This document shows, piece after piece, positions 1 through 5,544 of a stretch of DNA of 5,544 nt (its first letter is position 1; every line of letters starts with the position of its first letter). The position numbers and the translations under genes are program-made. Below the pieces are notes generated by a model, which had not been told where the DNA came from, did no database searches, and worked only from the letters and a program-made list of their open reading frames with translations. The stretch spans positions 1 through 5,544 of the forward strand of contig JBGAWA010000146.1 of the NCBI GenBank assembly GCA_044227805.1, given 5' to 3'. This DNA comes from JACCZZ01 sp044227805. GTDB taxonomy: Bacteria > Bacteroidota > Bacteroidia > Chitinophagales > UBA10324.

Positions 1-1211
1 ATACCGATTCCGGCCCTGATTTTCTGAATGCGAAAATCCGCATTGGAGCAACACTCTGGGCAGGTAATATTGAAATTCACCTGCGTGCTTCAGACTGGAA
101 AATGCATAAGCACCAGTCAGACAAAGCATACGATAATGTTGTGTTGCATGTAGTGTATGAAAATGATACCTGCATCAACAGGGAGGATGGTTCGACCATC
201 CCCTGCCTGGAGATCAAAAATCATTTTAACGACGGCATTTATGCGCAGTACCAGTCATTAATGGCAAGCACTTCCTGGATTCCGTGTGCCATTCAGCTGC
301 ATAAAGTGCCCGCACTCCTTGTTGAGCAATGGCTGCAGCGGTTGATGGTAGAAAGGCTTGAAGAAAAAACTCTTCCTATACTCGGTGAATTTCATGAAAA
401 TCAGCGAAACTGGGAAGAAACGTTTTACCACTTCCTGGCCATGGCATTCGGTAACAGGGTGAATGCCGCACCTTTTTACCTGCTTGCCCGTTCACTGCCT
501 GTTAAGGTGTTGGCTAAGCATAAGAATAGCCTCTTTCAGCTGGAAGCCCTGTTGTTTGGCACTGCCGGTTTTCTGCATGAAAAATTCAGTGACTCTTACC
601 CCAATGAACTAAAGAAAGAGTTTGGTTTTTTACAGAAAAAATATGGCTTGCAGCCCCTAAAAAAGCACCCATGGAAATTTCTAAGGCTGCGGCCTGCAAA
701 TTTCCCCACTGTAAGACTGGCCCAATTTGCGCAACTCATTTTCAAATCATCGCATTTATTCTCACAAATTCTTGGGATAACCGCCGCAAAAGATCTTGTT
801 GCCTGCTTTGAGACAGAAGCATCCGCTTACTGGGATGATCACTACCGCTTTGACAAGCCTTCAACCCACCTGAAAAAAAAGTTTGGAAAATCATCCATTG
901 ATTCATTGTTCATCAACACCATCGTTCCATTCCTTTTTGTTTATGGCAAGTTTCGTGATGAAAACGAATATTGTGACCGGGCTTTCATGCTGCTCGATTC
1001 CATCAAAGCTGAAAAAAACAAAGTGTCGGCCAATTGGGACAAGCTGGGTATCAGTGCTTCATCAGCATTTACTTCGCAGGCATTACTGCAGCTTCATAAA
1101 AGTTATTGTCAGCACTTCCGGTGTCTTGAATGCACCATTGGTCACAGGATATTAAATACCGGACAGGAACACAGCATACAATTGCAGGACATGCCTCCAA
1201 AATCTTCTTGA
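1..1211 (+). CDS. DUF2851 family protein, 5' end missing
   Basis: The reading frame is open from position 3, well before the first ATG at 102, and the upstream codons clearly belong to the protein: they encode GPDF (15-26), then GNIEIH (63-80) and SDW (93-101), continuous with HKH and YDNVVLHVVYEND after 102. This is the conserved N-terminal block of DUF2851 (PF11013), so the start is outside the window. About 402 residues are visible; family members run to roughly 420-430, so I infer some 25-40 residues are missing. The protein looks soluble, with no signal peptide or membrane segment seen. Near the C-terminus are three cysteines in a C-x4-C-x2-C arrangement (codons at 1107, 1122 and 1131) that could bind a metal. 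The function of the family is unknown. The spacing of D (18-20) and E-I-H (72-80) resembles the PD-(D/E)XK nuclease core, but that is inference. It is followed 31 bp later by the PspC-domain gene on the same strand. Confidence 0.9.
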   Translation, partial: TDSGPDFLNAKIRIGATLWAGNIEIHLRASDWKMHKHQSDKAYDNVVLHVVYENDTCINREDGSTIPCLEIKNHFNDGIYAQYQSLMASTSWIPCAIQLHKVPALLVEQWLQRLMVERLEEKTLPILGEFHENQRNWEETFYHFLAMAFGNRVNAAPFYLLARSLPVKVLAKHKNSLFQLEALLFGTAGFLHEKFSDSYPNELKKEFGFLQKKYGLQPLKKHPWKFLRLRPANFPTVRLAQFAQLIFKSSHLFSQILGITAAKDLVACFETEASAYWDDHYRFDKPSTHLKKKFGKSSIDSLFINTIVPFLFVYGKFRDENEYCDRAFMLLDSIKAEKNKVSANWDKLGISASSAFTSQALLQLHKSYCQHFRCLECTIGHRILNTGQEHSIQLQDMPPKSS

Positions 1212-1238
1212 TCAATATTATAAAAGAATTTATTTTTG
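1208..1238 (+). promoter_or_regulatory. Putative Bacteroidota-type promoter of the PspC-domain gene
   Basis: TATTTTTG at 1231-1238 is an exact match to the Bacteroidota -7 consensus TAnnTTTG. A TTG at 1208-1210, overlapping the stop of the DUF2851 gene, lies 20 bp upstream, which suits the -33 element. The ATG at 1243 is only 4 bp past the -7 box, so a transcript from here would begin at or very near the start codon and be almost leaderless. The interval is AT-rich, so a chance match is possible, and the gene may also be read through from DUF2851. Confidence 0.5.
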
Positions 1239-1242
1239 CCCC

Positions 1243-1458
1243 ATGAACCGAATTAAATATTTCGTGGAAGGAAGAATTTTCGGCGTATGCAGTTACCTGG
1301 GCGACAAACTGGGTATTGCATCATCCTACATCCGGCTGTTTTTTATCTACACATCATTTATCAGCATCAGCTCACCTGTCATCATTTACCTGATTCTTGC
1401 CTTTTGGATCAACCTGAAGAAATATATTTCAGGCAAGAAAAATCCCGTTTGGGAATAG
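1243..1458 (+). CDS. Small PspC-domain membrane protein
   Basis: This 71-residue protein is a stand-alone PspC domain (PF04024). Residues 11-25 (R-I-F-G-V-C-S-Y-L-G-D-K-L-G-I) match the family start 'GVCaGLaeylgi', followed by the conserved arginine (R31) and a hydrophobic stretch at about 33-56 that would cross the inner membrane once. A short basic tail (about 59-66, KKYISGKK) follows. In enterobacteria PspC is an inner-membrane sensor of the phage-shock response that works with PspA and PspB. Short single-domain versions in Bacteroidota are often labelled 'PspC family transcriptional regulator', although no DNA-binding domain is visible here and no pspA or pspB is in the window. The role is therefore only presumed to be in envelope stress. 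The ATG at 1243 is chosen because it begins just before the domain and follows a TAnnTTTG box. It ends at TAG, and a non-coding repeat region follows. Confidence 0.85.
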   Translation: MNRIKYFVEGRIFGVCSYLGDKLGIASSYIRLFFIYTSFISISSPVIIYLILAFWINLKKYISGKKNPVWE

Positions 1459-1602
1459 GCCAAGCAGAATTTACCCATTCACTCAGGATATTACGTTCAA
1501 CAAAACTTCGGATTAATTCTTTCCTTTTGGGGTCTTGTATCAGAATAGCTTACCACCAGCCTTGTGTCATCTGTTTTAGTGAGGACCGTACTTTATGTAT
1601 CC

Positions 1603-1729
1603 TTCAACCCGGATTTTTCAGTAGAAAAATCCCACTTCGCTACGACTTTGCACTGCTAAGGGTATGCTCATTTTTTTAAGAAAAGAAAATGTATCGCAAA
1701 CCCTAAGCAGTGCTGCGTCGGGGTTAAAC
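1603..1729. repeat. 121-bp palindromic repeat, unit A
   Basis: This is one of two well preserved units. It aligns without gaps to unit B (about 5402-5528, offset 3799), with about 15 differences in 123 positions by hand count. It is bounded by TTCAACCC (1603-1610) and GTTAAAC (1723-1729). It contains a perfect 9-bp hairpin, GGATTTTTC (1611-1619) with GAAAAATCC (1624-1632), and then a long imperfect stem between 1643-1666 and 1697-1720. The stem encloses a loop that ends in a purine-rich run, AAGAAAAGAAAATG (1678-1691). No open reading frame of note is inside. The family is not one I can name; REP-like, MITE-like or structured-RNA origins are all possible. Confidence 0.8.
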
Positions 1730-1748
1730 TCCATGTGTTTTTGCACTG

Positions 1749-1871
1749 CAAATTGTGGGTTCAATAAAAAAGTCCCTGTTCGTTACGGCTGATTGCAGCA
1801 AAGGATTTGCTCTTTTTTTCAGAAAGGAAAAACTTACTCAAAACCTAAGCAATACTACTCCTGTGTTTAGT
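1749..1871. repeat. Degenerate palindromic repeat, unit C
   Basis: This is a decayed copy in the same orientation as unit A and about 20 bp beyond it. Shared anchors with A and B are the AAAAA-TCCC-TTCG block (about 1766-1782), GGATTTGCTC (1803-1812) in place of GGGTTTGCTC, an A/G-rich stretch (about 1821-1833), and CAAAACCTAAGC (1839-1850) in place of CAAACCCTAAGC. Alignment to B needs only about one single-base gap. Several stem pairs are lost, so the long hairpin is weak, and the first hairpin is not preserved. Confidence 0.6.
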
Positions 1872-1957
1872 CGCTGATACTTTGAAATACAAAAGAGCTG
1901 ATCACTATTGAAAGGTAGCTGGCCGGTATTGGTTCACAGTTCAGCAGGTAACCGTCT

Positions 1958-2623
1958 TCACGGAAGTACTTGCTTCACTGTGTTATTATAAATAATGAAT
2001 ACCCCATCGGTGGCGGATGGCCGAACAATGCTATGACCGGTAAAACCGCCAAAGGCCGGCAACACCCCTGCAGTTTTGCCAAAACAAAAACAAGGGAAGG
2101 TAGCCGACTGCATTCCTTTACCGCTTAAGCGAACAGCAGGATGCAGATGACCGTGTAACTGATAAAATCTTCTGTCCGCATCTGCTACCGGCTGATGAGT
2201 AAGAAAAAACGGCGCTACTACCAGCGACTCCTGATGCAGGATTATTTTCCCTTCCATCAACCACTGCTCTTCGAGAATGTCGTGGTTGCCTTTCACCAGG
2301 TGCATCGCTACATCAAGGTGCTGCCTGCGCCACTCCGCAAAATACTTCCACTCCTTGTTATGAATGCTGTGAAACAAATCGCCCAACAGGTAAATCACCT
2401 CAATGTTCCGCTGCTTTATCACGGCCGTCAACCTGCTTAAGTCATCCTGATGCACCTGCGATGAAACCGCAATGCCCGCTTTTCTGAAATGCCCGCTCTT
2501 TCCCAAATGAAGGTCAGCCAGCAGCAGGCTGCGCTTCCGCTTCCAGAAAACAACTTTCTCCGGGAGCAGCAGCAGTTCTTCACCGGCTACGGTATAAGCG
2601 GCAACATCAATCAGGTTCATCAT
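1958..2623 (-). CDS. pdeM: Ligase-associated DNA damage response endonuclease PdeM
   Basis: This is a calcineurin-like metallophosphoesterase of 221 residues, the usual size for the PdeM/MPE family (TIGR04123). The metal-binding motifs appear in order: DLH at 37-39 followed by GK, GDLFH at 81-85, GNHD at 112-115, THQP at 142-145 (H143), and HGHLHP at 157-162. The C-terminal 'LPAFGGFTG' stretch (188-196) is also typical. The characterised Pseudomonas putida relative is a manganese-dependent DNA endonuclease encoded with a ligase, an exonuclease and an Lhr-Core helicase; the same role is inferred here. It is a cytosolic protein with no signal peptide. The first of two adjacent ATG codons (2623 and 2620) is taken as the start; either is possible. 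It begins 6 bp after the helicase stop, so the two are almost certainly co-transcribed. All expected catalytic residues are present, and the gene appears intact. Confidence 0.93.
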   Translation of the reverse strand: MMNLIDVAAYTVAGEELLLLPEKVVFWKRKRSLLLADLHLGKSGHFRKAGIAVSSQVHQDDLSRLTAVIKQRNIEVIYLLGDLFHSIHNKEWKYFAEWRRQHLDVAMHLVKGNHDILEEQWLMEGKIILHQESLVVAPFFLTHQPVADADRRFYQLHGHLHPAVRLSGKGMQSATFPCFCFGKTAGVLPAFGGFTGHSIVRPSATDGVFIIYNNTVKQVLP

Positions 2624-2629
2624 GCATTT

Positions 2630-5101
2630 TCATTTTCGCTCAACATGTCTCCGGCGTGCAGGTTTATTGTTTGATTCTTCCCCGAAACGAAGTTGCATTT
2701 TTCTGATACGTTCTTCCAGTTTCTCGCTCGTCAGTTTTTCGCGCATACGATCCACCATAATCGGAAATGCAAAAGGTGAAGGTTTTTGCGTTAACGTGAT
2801 CACCGCCTTTTGCGAGTGGATACGCTGCAGGGCGCTGCGCAACCGTACCTCTTCCAGCTGAAAATCCAGCACTTCCTGGTAACATTGCCGCAACAATAAA
2901 TTTTTAGGATCATACTCCGAAAAAACTTTAAACAGCAAAGAGGTGGAAGACTGGAGGTGCCGCTCCTTTTCCTGCCTTCCGGGAAAACCCTGGAAGACCA
3001 ATCCCGCTATACGGGCCACTTCGCGGAAACGGCGCATCGCCATTTCTGTGGCATTCACACTGGCCTGTATGTACGCCAATAAATTATCCGTCGAAAATAA
3101 ATCCTGCGCGATCGCTTCTTCCAGCGGAATAGGAGCATCAGAAAGCAATTCAAAGCCATAATCATTCATGGCGATGGAAAATGAAATGGGTTTCAGCAAG
3201 GCGATGCGATAGGCAAACAATGCCGCCATGCCTTCATGCACCAGCCTTCCCTCAAAAGGAAAAAAGAAACAGTGATATCCTTCCTCCGTTTCCAGTTGTT
3301 CCATTAAAAACTCCTGCAGAGAAGGCAACAGTGAACGCTCTTCCTGCAAGTCGAATAAAGGCTTCAGCACCTTTACCTCCGTTTCCTTCTCAACATGCCG
3401 TTTTGCTTCATCGATCTTTTTACGAATCATGGCAGAGAGTTGTGATGACAAAGGCATCCTGCCTCCCTGCCAGGAAGGAACTTGTCCTTTGGTGGGTTTT
3501 ATTTTTCTGACATAGGCCGTGTTGCCACGCACCTGCACCAACGACAAACATTTACCGGCAAACCAAAACACATCGCCCGGGTTCAGGCGTGAAATAAAAT
3601 ACTCTTCTATGGTTCCGATGTTTCCACCGGTGAGATACCTGATGGACATGCTGGCATCCGATACGATGGTTCCTACGGAAAGCCGGTGACGCAATGCCAC
3701 TTTTTTATCATATACTTTGAATAGGCCATCGGCTTCCGTCACCTTGGAAAACTCCTGGTAATTTTCAAGAGATGAGCCGCCTGTTGTGATGAATTGCAGC
3801 AGCCAATCCCATTCATCTTCGGTAACATCTGCATAAGCGAAGGTGGTTTTTATTTCGCGATAGATTTCTTCCTGCCTGAATCCGTCGCCCGTAGCCAGTG
3901 TTACCAGGAATTGAATGAGTACATCAAACGGCTTGATATATGGAATCCTGTCTTCCAGTATATTTTTCTCCACCGCTTCCTTCAGCGCAGCGGCTTCTAT
4001 AAGTTCGAGCGAATGAGTAGGCAAAAAATAAATGTTACTCTCGGCATCCGGCTGATGACCGCTTCTGCCGGCGCGTTGTAGGAAGCGCGCCACACCCTTG
4101 GGGCTTCCGACCTGTATAACAGTCTCCACCGGTGTAAAGTCAACACCCAGGTCAAGCGACGATGTACATACCACCACTTTCAGGCGATCATTGTGCAATG
4201 CAGTCTCTACCCATGCCCTGACTTCCTTACTCAGCGATCCATGATGAATAGCAATCGTACCGGCAAGGTCCGGTGCATAGTTCAGCAATTGCTGATACCA
4301 TATTTCGGCCTGTCCTCTTGTATTGGTGAATAACAGGGTTGACCTGCTGCTTGCTAAAATGCCAAGAATTTCAGGAATCAGCCGGATACCCAAATGACCA
4401 GCCCATGGCAGGCGTTCTATCTCCTCCGGAATCACAGAACGGATATTGATCTTCTTAGTATTTCCGGCAATCACCTTACAGGACCGGCCTTTGAAGTCAT
4501 TTCCAAGCAGTACTTCCATTGACTGATCGAGGTTACCGATGGTAGCGGAGATGCCCCAAATGCGCAAGGTGGGCCTGATACTTTTAATTCTGCACAATGC
4601 CAATTCCACCAGCACGCCTCGCTTCGATCCGAATAACTCATGCCATTCATCGGCAACGATTAGCTGTAAGTCTGAAAACAGTTTCTCCGATTCGCCCATC
4701 GTAAGCAAAAGATGCAGGCTTTCAGGCGTTGTGATGAGCGCTTGTGGTAACTTTTCGAGTTGTTTCTTTTTCCGGGCCGCTGAAACATCGCCGGTCCTTA
4801 ATTCCACTTTCCAGCTTACGCCCAGCTCTTTGGTGGCTTCCTGCACGGCAAGATGAATATCCTTTGCCAGCGCTTTTAATGGAGTGATCCAAAGCAATTG
4901 TAATCCTTTGGGCTTCGATGCACCTTGCATATACTCCATCAAAGCCGGCATCCACATCGCGAAGGTCTTGCCGCTGCCGGTGGGTGCATTCAGCAGACCG
5001 GAATATCCGGCAGCATATTTTTCCCATACCTCGTACTGGAATGGAAAGGGCTTCCAGCCTTTTTGATGGAACCACGCTTCTATTTTTGGAAGGAATGACA
5101 C
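2630..5101 (-). CDS. Ligase-associated DNA damage response DEXH-box helicase (Lhr-Core type)
   Basis: This 823-residue superfamily 2 helicase has all core motifs: the Q-motif-like GWKPFPFQ (15-22), Walker A APTGSGKT (39-46), Ia TPLKALAKD (73-81), Ib TTPESL (124-129), Walker B DEWH (151-154), III SAT (185-187), IV LLFTNTR (256-262), V SSLDLGVDF (314-322) and VI QRAGRSGHQ (342-350). After the two RecA domains come a winged-helix region (near KPFDVLIQ, 390-397) and the Lhr-Core C-terminal domain, with WQGGRMPLS (544-552), FPFEGRLVHEG (614-624) and SPFAFP (775-780). This pattern fits TIGR04121, and the length is normal for it. Relatives are 3'-to-5' ATP-dependent DNA translocases and helicases in repair. 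The start is GTG at 5101-5099: an in-frame TAG lies 18 bp upstream, and the next Met (residue 49) would lose Walker A. The gene heads an operon with pdeM. The partner ligase and exonuclease are not seen upstream. Confidence 0.95.
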   Translation of the reverse strand: MSFLPKIEAWFHQKGWKPFPFQYEVWEKYAAGYSGLLNAPTGSGKTFAMWMPALMEYMQGASKPKGLQLLWITPLKALAKDIHLAVQEATKELGVSWKVELRTGDVSAARKKKQLEKLPQALITTPESLHLLLTMGESEKLFSDLQLIVADEWHELFGSKRGVLVELALCRIKSIRPTLRIWGISATIGNLDQSMEVLLGNDFKGRSCKVIAGNTKKINIRSVIPEEIERLPWAGHLGIRLIPEILGILASSRSTLLFTNTRGQAEIWYQQLLNYAPDLAGTIAIHHGSLSKEVRAWVETALHNDRLKVVVCTSSLDLGVDFTPVETVIQVGSPKGVARFLQRAGRSGHQPDAESNIYFLPTHSLELIEAAALKEAVEKNILEDRIPYIKPFDVLIQFLVTLATGDGFRQEEIYREIKTTFAYADVTEDEWDWLLQFITTGGSSLENYQEFSKVTEADGLFKVYDKKVALRHRLSVGTIVSDASMSIRYLTGGNIGTIEEYFISRLNPGDVFWFAGKCLSLVQVRGNTAYVRKIKPTKGQVPSWQGGRMPLSSQLSAMIRKKIDEAKRHVEKETEVKVLKPLFDLQEERSLLPSLQEFLMEQLETEEGYHCFFFPFEGRLVHEGMAALFAYRIALLKPISFSIAMNDYGFELLSDAPIPLEEAIAQDLFSTDNLLAYIQASVNATEMAMRRFREVARIAGLVFQGFPGRQEKERHLQSSTSLLFKVFSEYDPKNLLLRQCYQEVLDFQLEEVRLRSALQRIHSQKAVITLTQKPSPFAFPIMVDRMREKLTSEKLEERIRKMQLRFGEESNNKPARRRHVERK
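5099..5101 (-). promoter_or_regulatory. GTG start codon of the helicase gene
   Basis: Read on the - strand, the first codon is GTG followed by TCA-TTC-CTT. The frame upstream is closed by TAG at 5119-5121 (six codons lie between the TAG and the GTG), and no ATG or TTG occurs in those codons. No Shine-Dalgarno sequence precedes it; the upstream bases are CCTACAACA. The encoded N-terminus up to GWKPFPFQ is the expected length for the family, so this start is likely despite being non-ATG. Confidence 0.75.
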
Positions 5102-5169
5102 TGTTGTAGGGCTTGGATGCTACCGTGTAAATTTGGGTTTTTACTTTGCAAAAAAGCAATAGATATCAC

Positions 5170-5283
5170 TGAACCCTTATTTCTGTTTCAAAAGAACCAA
5201 GAGTTTTCATGTTGACATAACACTGATAAATTTTTGCAAAGCAATTTCCGTTTTGGCAGAAGAACGGAAAACTGTCAGCAATT
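5170..5283. repeat. Possible highly degenerate repeat, unit E
   Basis: One repeat period before unit D, the sequence begins GAACCC (5171-5176) and carries GACATAACACTG-TAA-TTTTTGC (5214-5237), which agrees with unit B's GACTTAGAGCTG-TAA-GTTTGC at about 16 of 24 positions. The GACATA start is shared with unit D rather than with A or B. The right half is shorter and hard to align. The call depends on position as much as on similarity. Confidence 0.35.
5245..5270. repeat. Perfect 8-bp inverted repeat
   Basis: TTTCCGTT (5245-5252) and AACGGAAA (5263-5270) pair perfectly around a 10-nt loop. No T-run follows on either strand, so it is not a typical terminator. It falls in the right half of the putative unit E, where the other units have the loop and right arm of their long stem. 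It could be a rearranged remnant or an operator-like site for the helicase operon. Confidence 0.5.
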
Positions 5284-5408
5284 AACCCGTATTCTTCAAG
5301 AGTAAAATGGCGCTTCACTCTGACATAGCGTTGTGTAAGGTTTGCTCATTTTTTCCAAAACTGAAAAAATTTCGCGATCCCAAAGTGATACTACGCCGGT
5401 GTTAAACC
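5282..5408. repeat. Degenerate palindromic repeat, unit D
   Basis: This unit aligns with B nearly base for base: AACCCG (5284-5289), CGCTTC (5311-5316), GAC-TAG in the left arm (5322-5328), GGTTTGCTCA (5339-5348), and the tail ACTACGCCGGTGTTAAACCC (about 5390-5409). The left and right arms no longer pair well, so the long hairpin has decayed. Its tail is also the head of unit B, so the two units share the GTTAAACCCG boundary. Confidence 0.65.
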
Positions 5409-5530
5409 CGGATTTTTCAGTGGAAAAATCCCGCTTCGCTGCGACTTAGAGCTGCTAAGGGTTTGCTCAATTTGTCAAGAAAAGAAAATGTTTCACAAAC
5501 CCTAAGCAGCTCTACGTCGGGGTTAAACCC
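5402..5530. repeat. 121-bp palindromic repeat, unit B
   Basis: This is the best preserved unit, in the same orientation as A. GTTAAACCC occurs at 5401-5409 and again at 5522-5530, giving a 121-bp period. The first hairpin is GGATTTTTC (5410-5418) with GAAAAATCC (5423-5431) and an AGTG loop. The long stem pairs 5442-5465 with 5496-5519 with only two mismatches in 24 positions. The loop includes the AAGAAAAGAAAATG run (5477-5490) that is identical in A. After 5530 the sequence GTTGCCGCTTTGAA may begin another, diverged unit. Confidence 0.8.
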
Positions 5531-5544
5531 GTTGCCGCTTTGAA

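Larger units (their letters stand above)
1459..1957. other. Non-coding interval between convergent genes
   Basis: These 499 bp separate the stops of the PspC-domain gene (+) and pdeM (-). No credible gene is present: the open frame that runs through here to 1679 starts inside the PspC gene in another frame and ends inside a repeat. The interval holds repeat units A (about 1603-1729) and C (about 1749-1871). The parts at 1459-1602 and 1872-1957 show nothing I recognise. No classic hairpin plus T-run terminator was found for either operon, so the repeat hairpins may be the only strong structure available to end transcription from either side. Confidence 0.75.
5102..5544. other. Non-coding region upstream of the helicase, largely repeat units
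   Basis: This 443-bp stretch has no convincing gene. It must contain the promoter of the helicase-pdeM operon, but I see no exact TAnnTTTG box on the - strand; TTCTTTTG, read on the - strand near 5187-5194, is one base off. Two small palindromes of the same type, TTGC-A6-GCAA (5146-5159) and TTGC-AAA-GCAA (5234-5244), occur here. From about 5170 to the window end the sequence is made of repeat units E, D and B. Confidence 0.65.

Noticed and set aside
883..1155. A 90-residue open frame inside the DUF2851 gene.
   Set aside because: It is an out-of-frame shadow; the DUF2851 frame is clearly the coding one, with family motifs on both sides.
1459..1602. A further repeat unit one period before unit A.
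   Set aside because: Only scattered short matches could be found, such as TACCC near 1482, with no arms or loop run in register, unlike the putative unit E.
1611..1632. The perfect 9-bp hairpin of unit A as a rho-independent terminator for the PspC gene.
   Set aside because: It is AT-rich and no T-run follows on either strand; its twin in unit B lies upstream of the helicase, where it does not follow any known gene end.
1287..1679. A 130-residue + strand open frame that overlaps the PspC gene and runs into the repeat.
   Set aside because: It begins inside the PspC-domain gene in a different frame, ends within repeat unit A, and has no protein-like pattern.
1603..1871. A possible CRISPR array, from repeats next to each other.
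   Set aside because: The units are about 121 bp, adjoin without unique spacers, and diverge strongly from each other; no cas gene is visible.
2195..5109. Several + strand open frames of 60-109 residues opposite the helicase and pdeM.
   Set aside because: They are antisense to genes with complete motifs, have no recognisable domains, and their lengths are ordinary for shadow frames.
4722..5159. A 145-residue open frame on the - strand, beginning upstream of the helicase start.
   Set aside because: It overlaps the helicase N-terminal coding region in another frame, and its translation is rich in Ser, Arg and Cys with no recognisable domain, while the helicase frame carries Walker A and other motifs.
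5212..5217. TTGACA resembling a sigma-70 -35 box on the + strand.
   Set aside because: No suitable -10 box follows at 16-18 bp, no + strand gene lies downstream in the window, and this phylum uses a different promoter consensus. It also falls in the putative repeat unit E.

Overview
The window looks like chromosomal DNA from a member of the Bacteroidota, most likely near the Chitinophagaceae. The reasons are a moderate GC content, a TAnnTTTG-type promoter box just before a start codon, no clear Shine-Dalgarno sequences, a DUF2851 gene followed by a small PspC-domain gene, and a ligase-associated DNA repair pair of a type common in this phylum. The assignment rests on reading the sequence, not on a search.

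Layout. On the + strand, positions 1-1211 hold the 3' part of a DUF2851 gene whose start lies before the window. A 71-residue PspC-domain membrane protein (1243-1458) follows. Positions 1459-1957 are a non-coding interval between convergent genes and contain two units, A and C, of a repeat about 121 bp long. On the - strand, a two-gene operon reads from right to left: an Lhr-Core type DEXH-box helicase (5101-2630, GTG start), then, 6 bp downstream, the metallophosphoesterase endonuclease PdeM (2623-1958). Positions 5102-5544 are again non-coding. They are filled largely by further units of the same repeat (a faint E, a degenerate D and a well preserved B), joined tail to head and probably continuing past the window edge.

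How it fits together. The helicase and PdeM belong to the 'ligase-associated DNA damage response' set, which also contains an ATP-dependent DNA ligase and a metallo-beta-lactamase-fold exonuclease. Those two partners are not in the 443 bp upstream of the helicase, so the set appears split here or interrupted by the repeat array. The helicase would translocate on and unwind damaged DNA, and PdeM would cut it. DUF2851 and the PspC protein have no known link to repair.

The most unusual element is the repeat. Units A and B, about 3.8 kb apart on either side of the repair operon and in the same orientation, match at roughly 88% by hand alignment. Each can fold into a short perfect hairpin followed by a long-armed one. 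Two base pairs in the long stem differ between A and B by changes on both arms that keep the pairing, which suggests the fold, not just the sequence, has been kept. I do not recognise this family.
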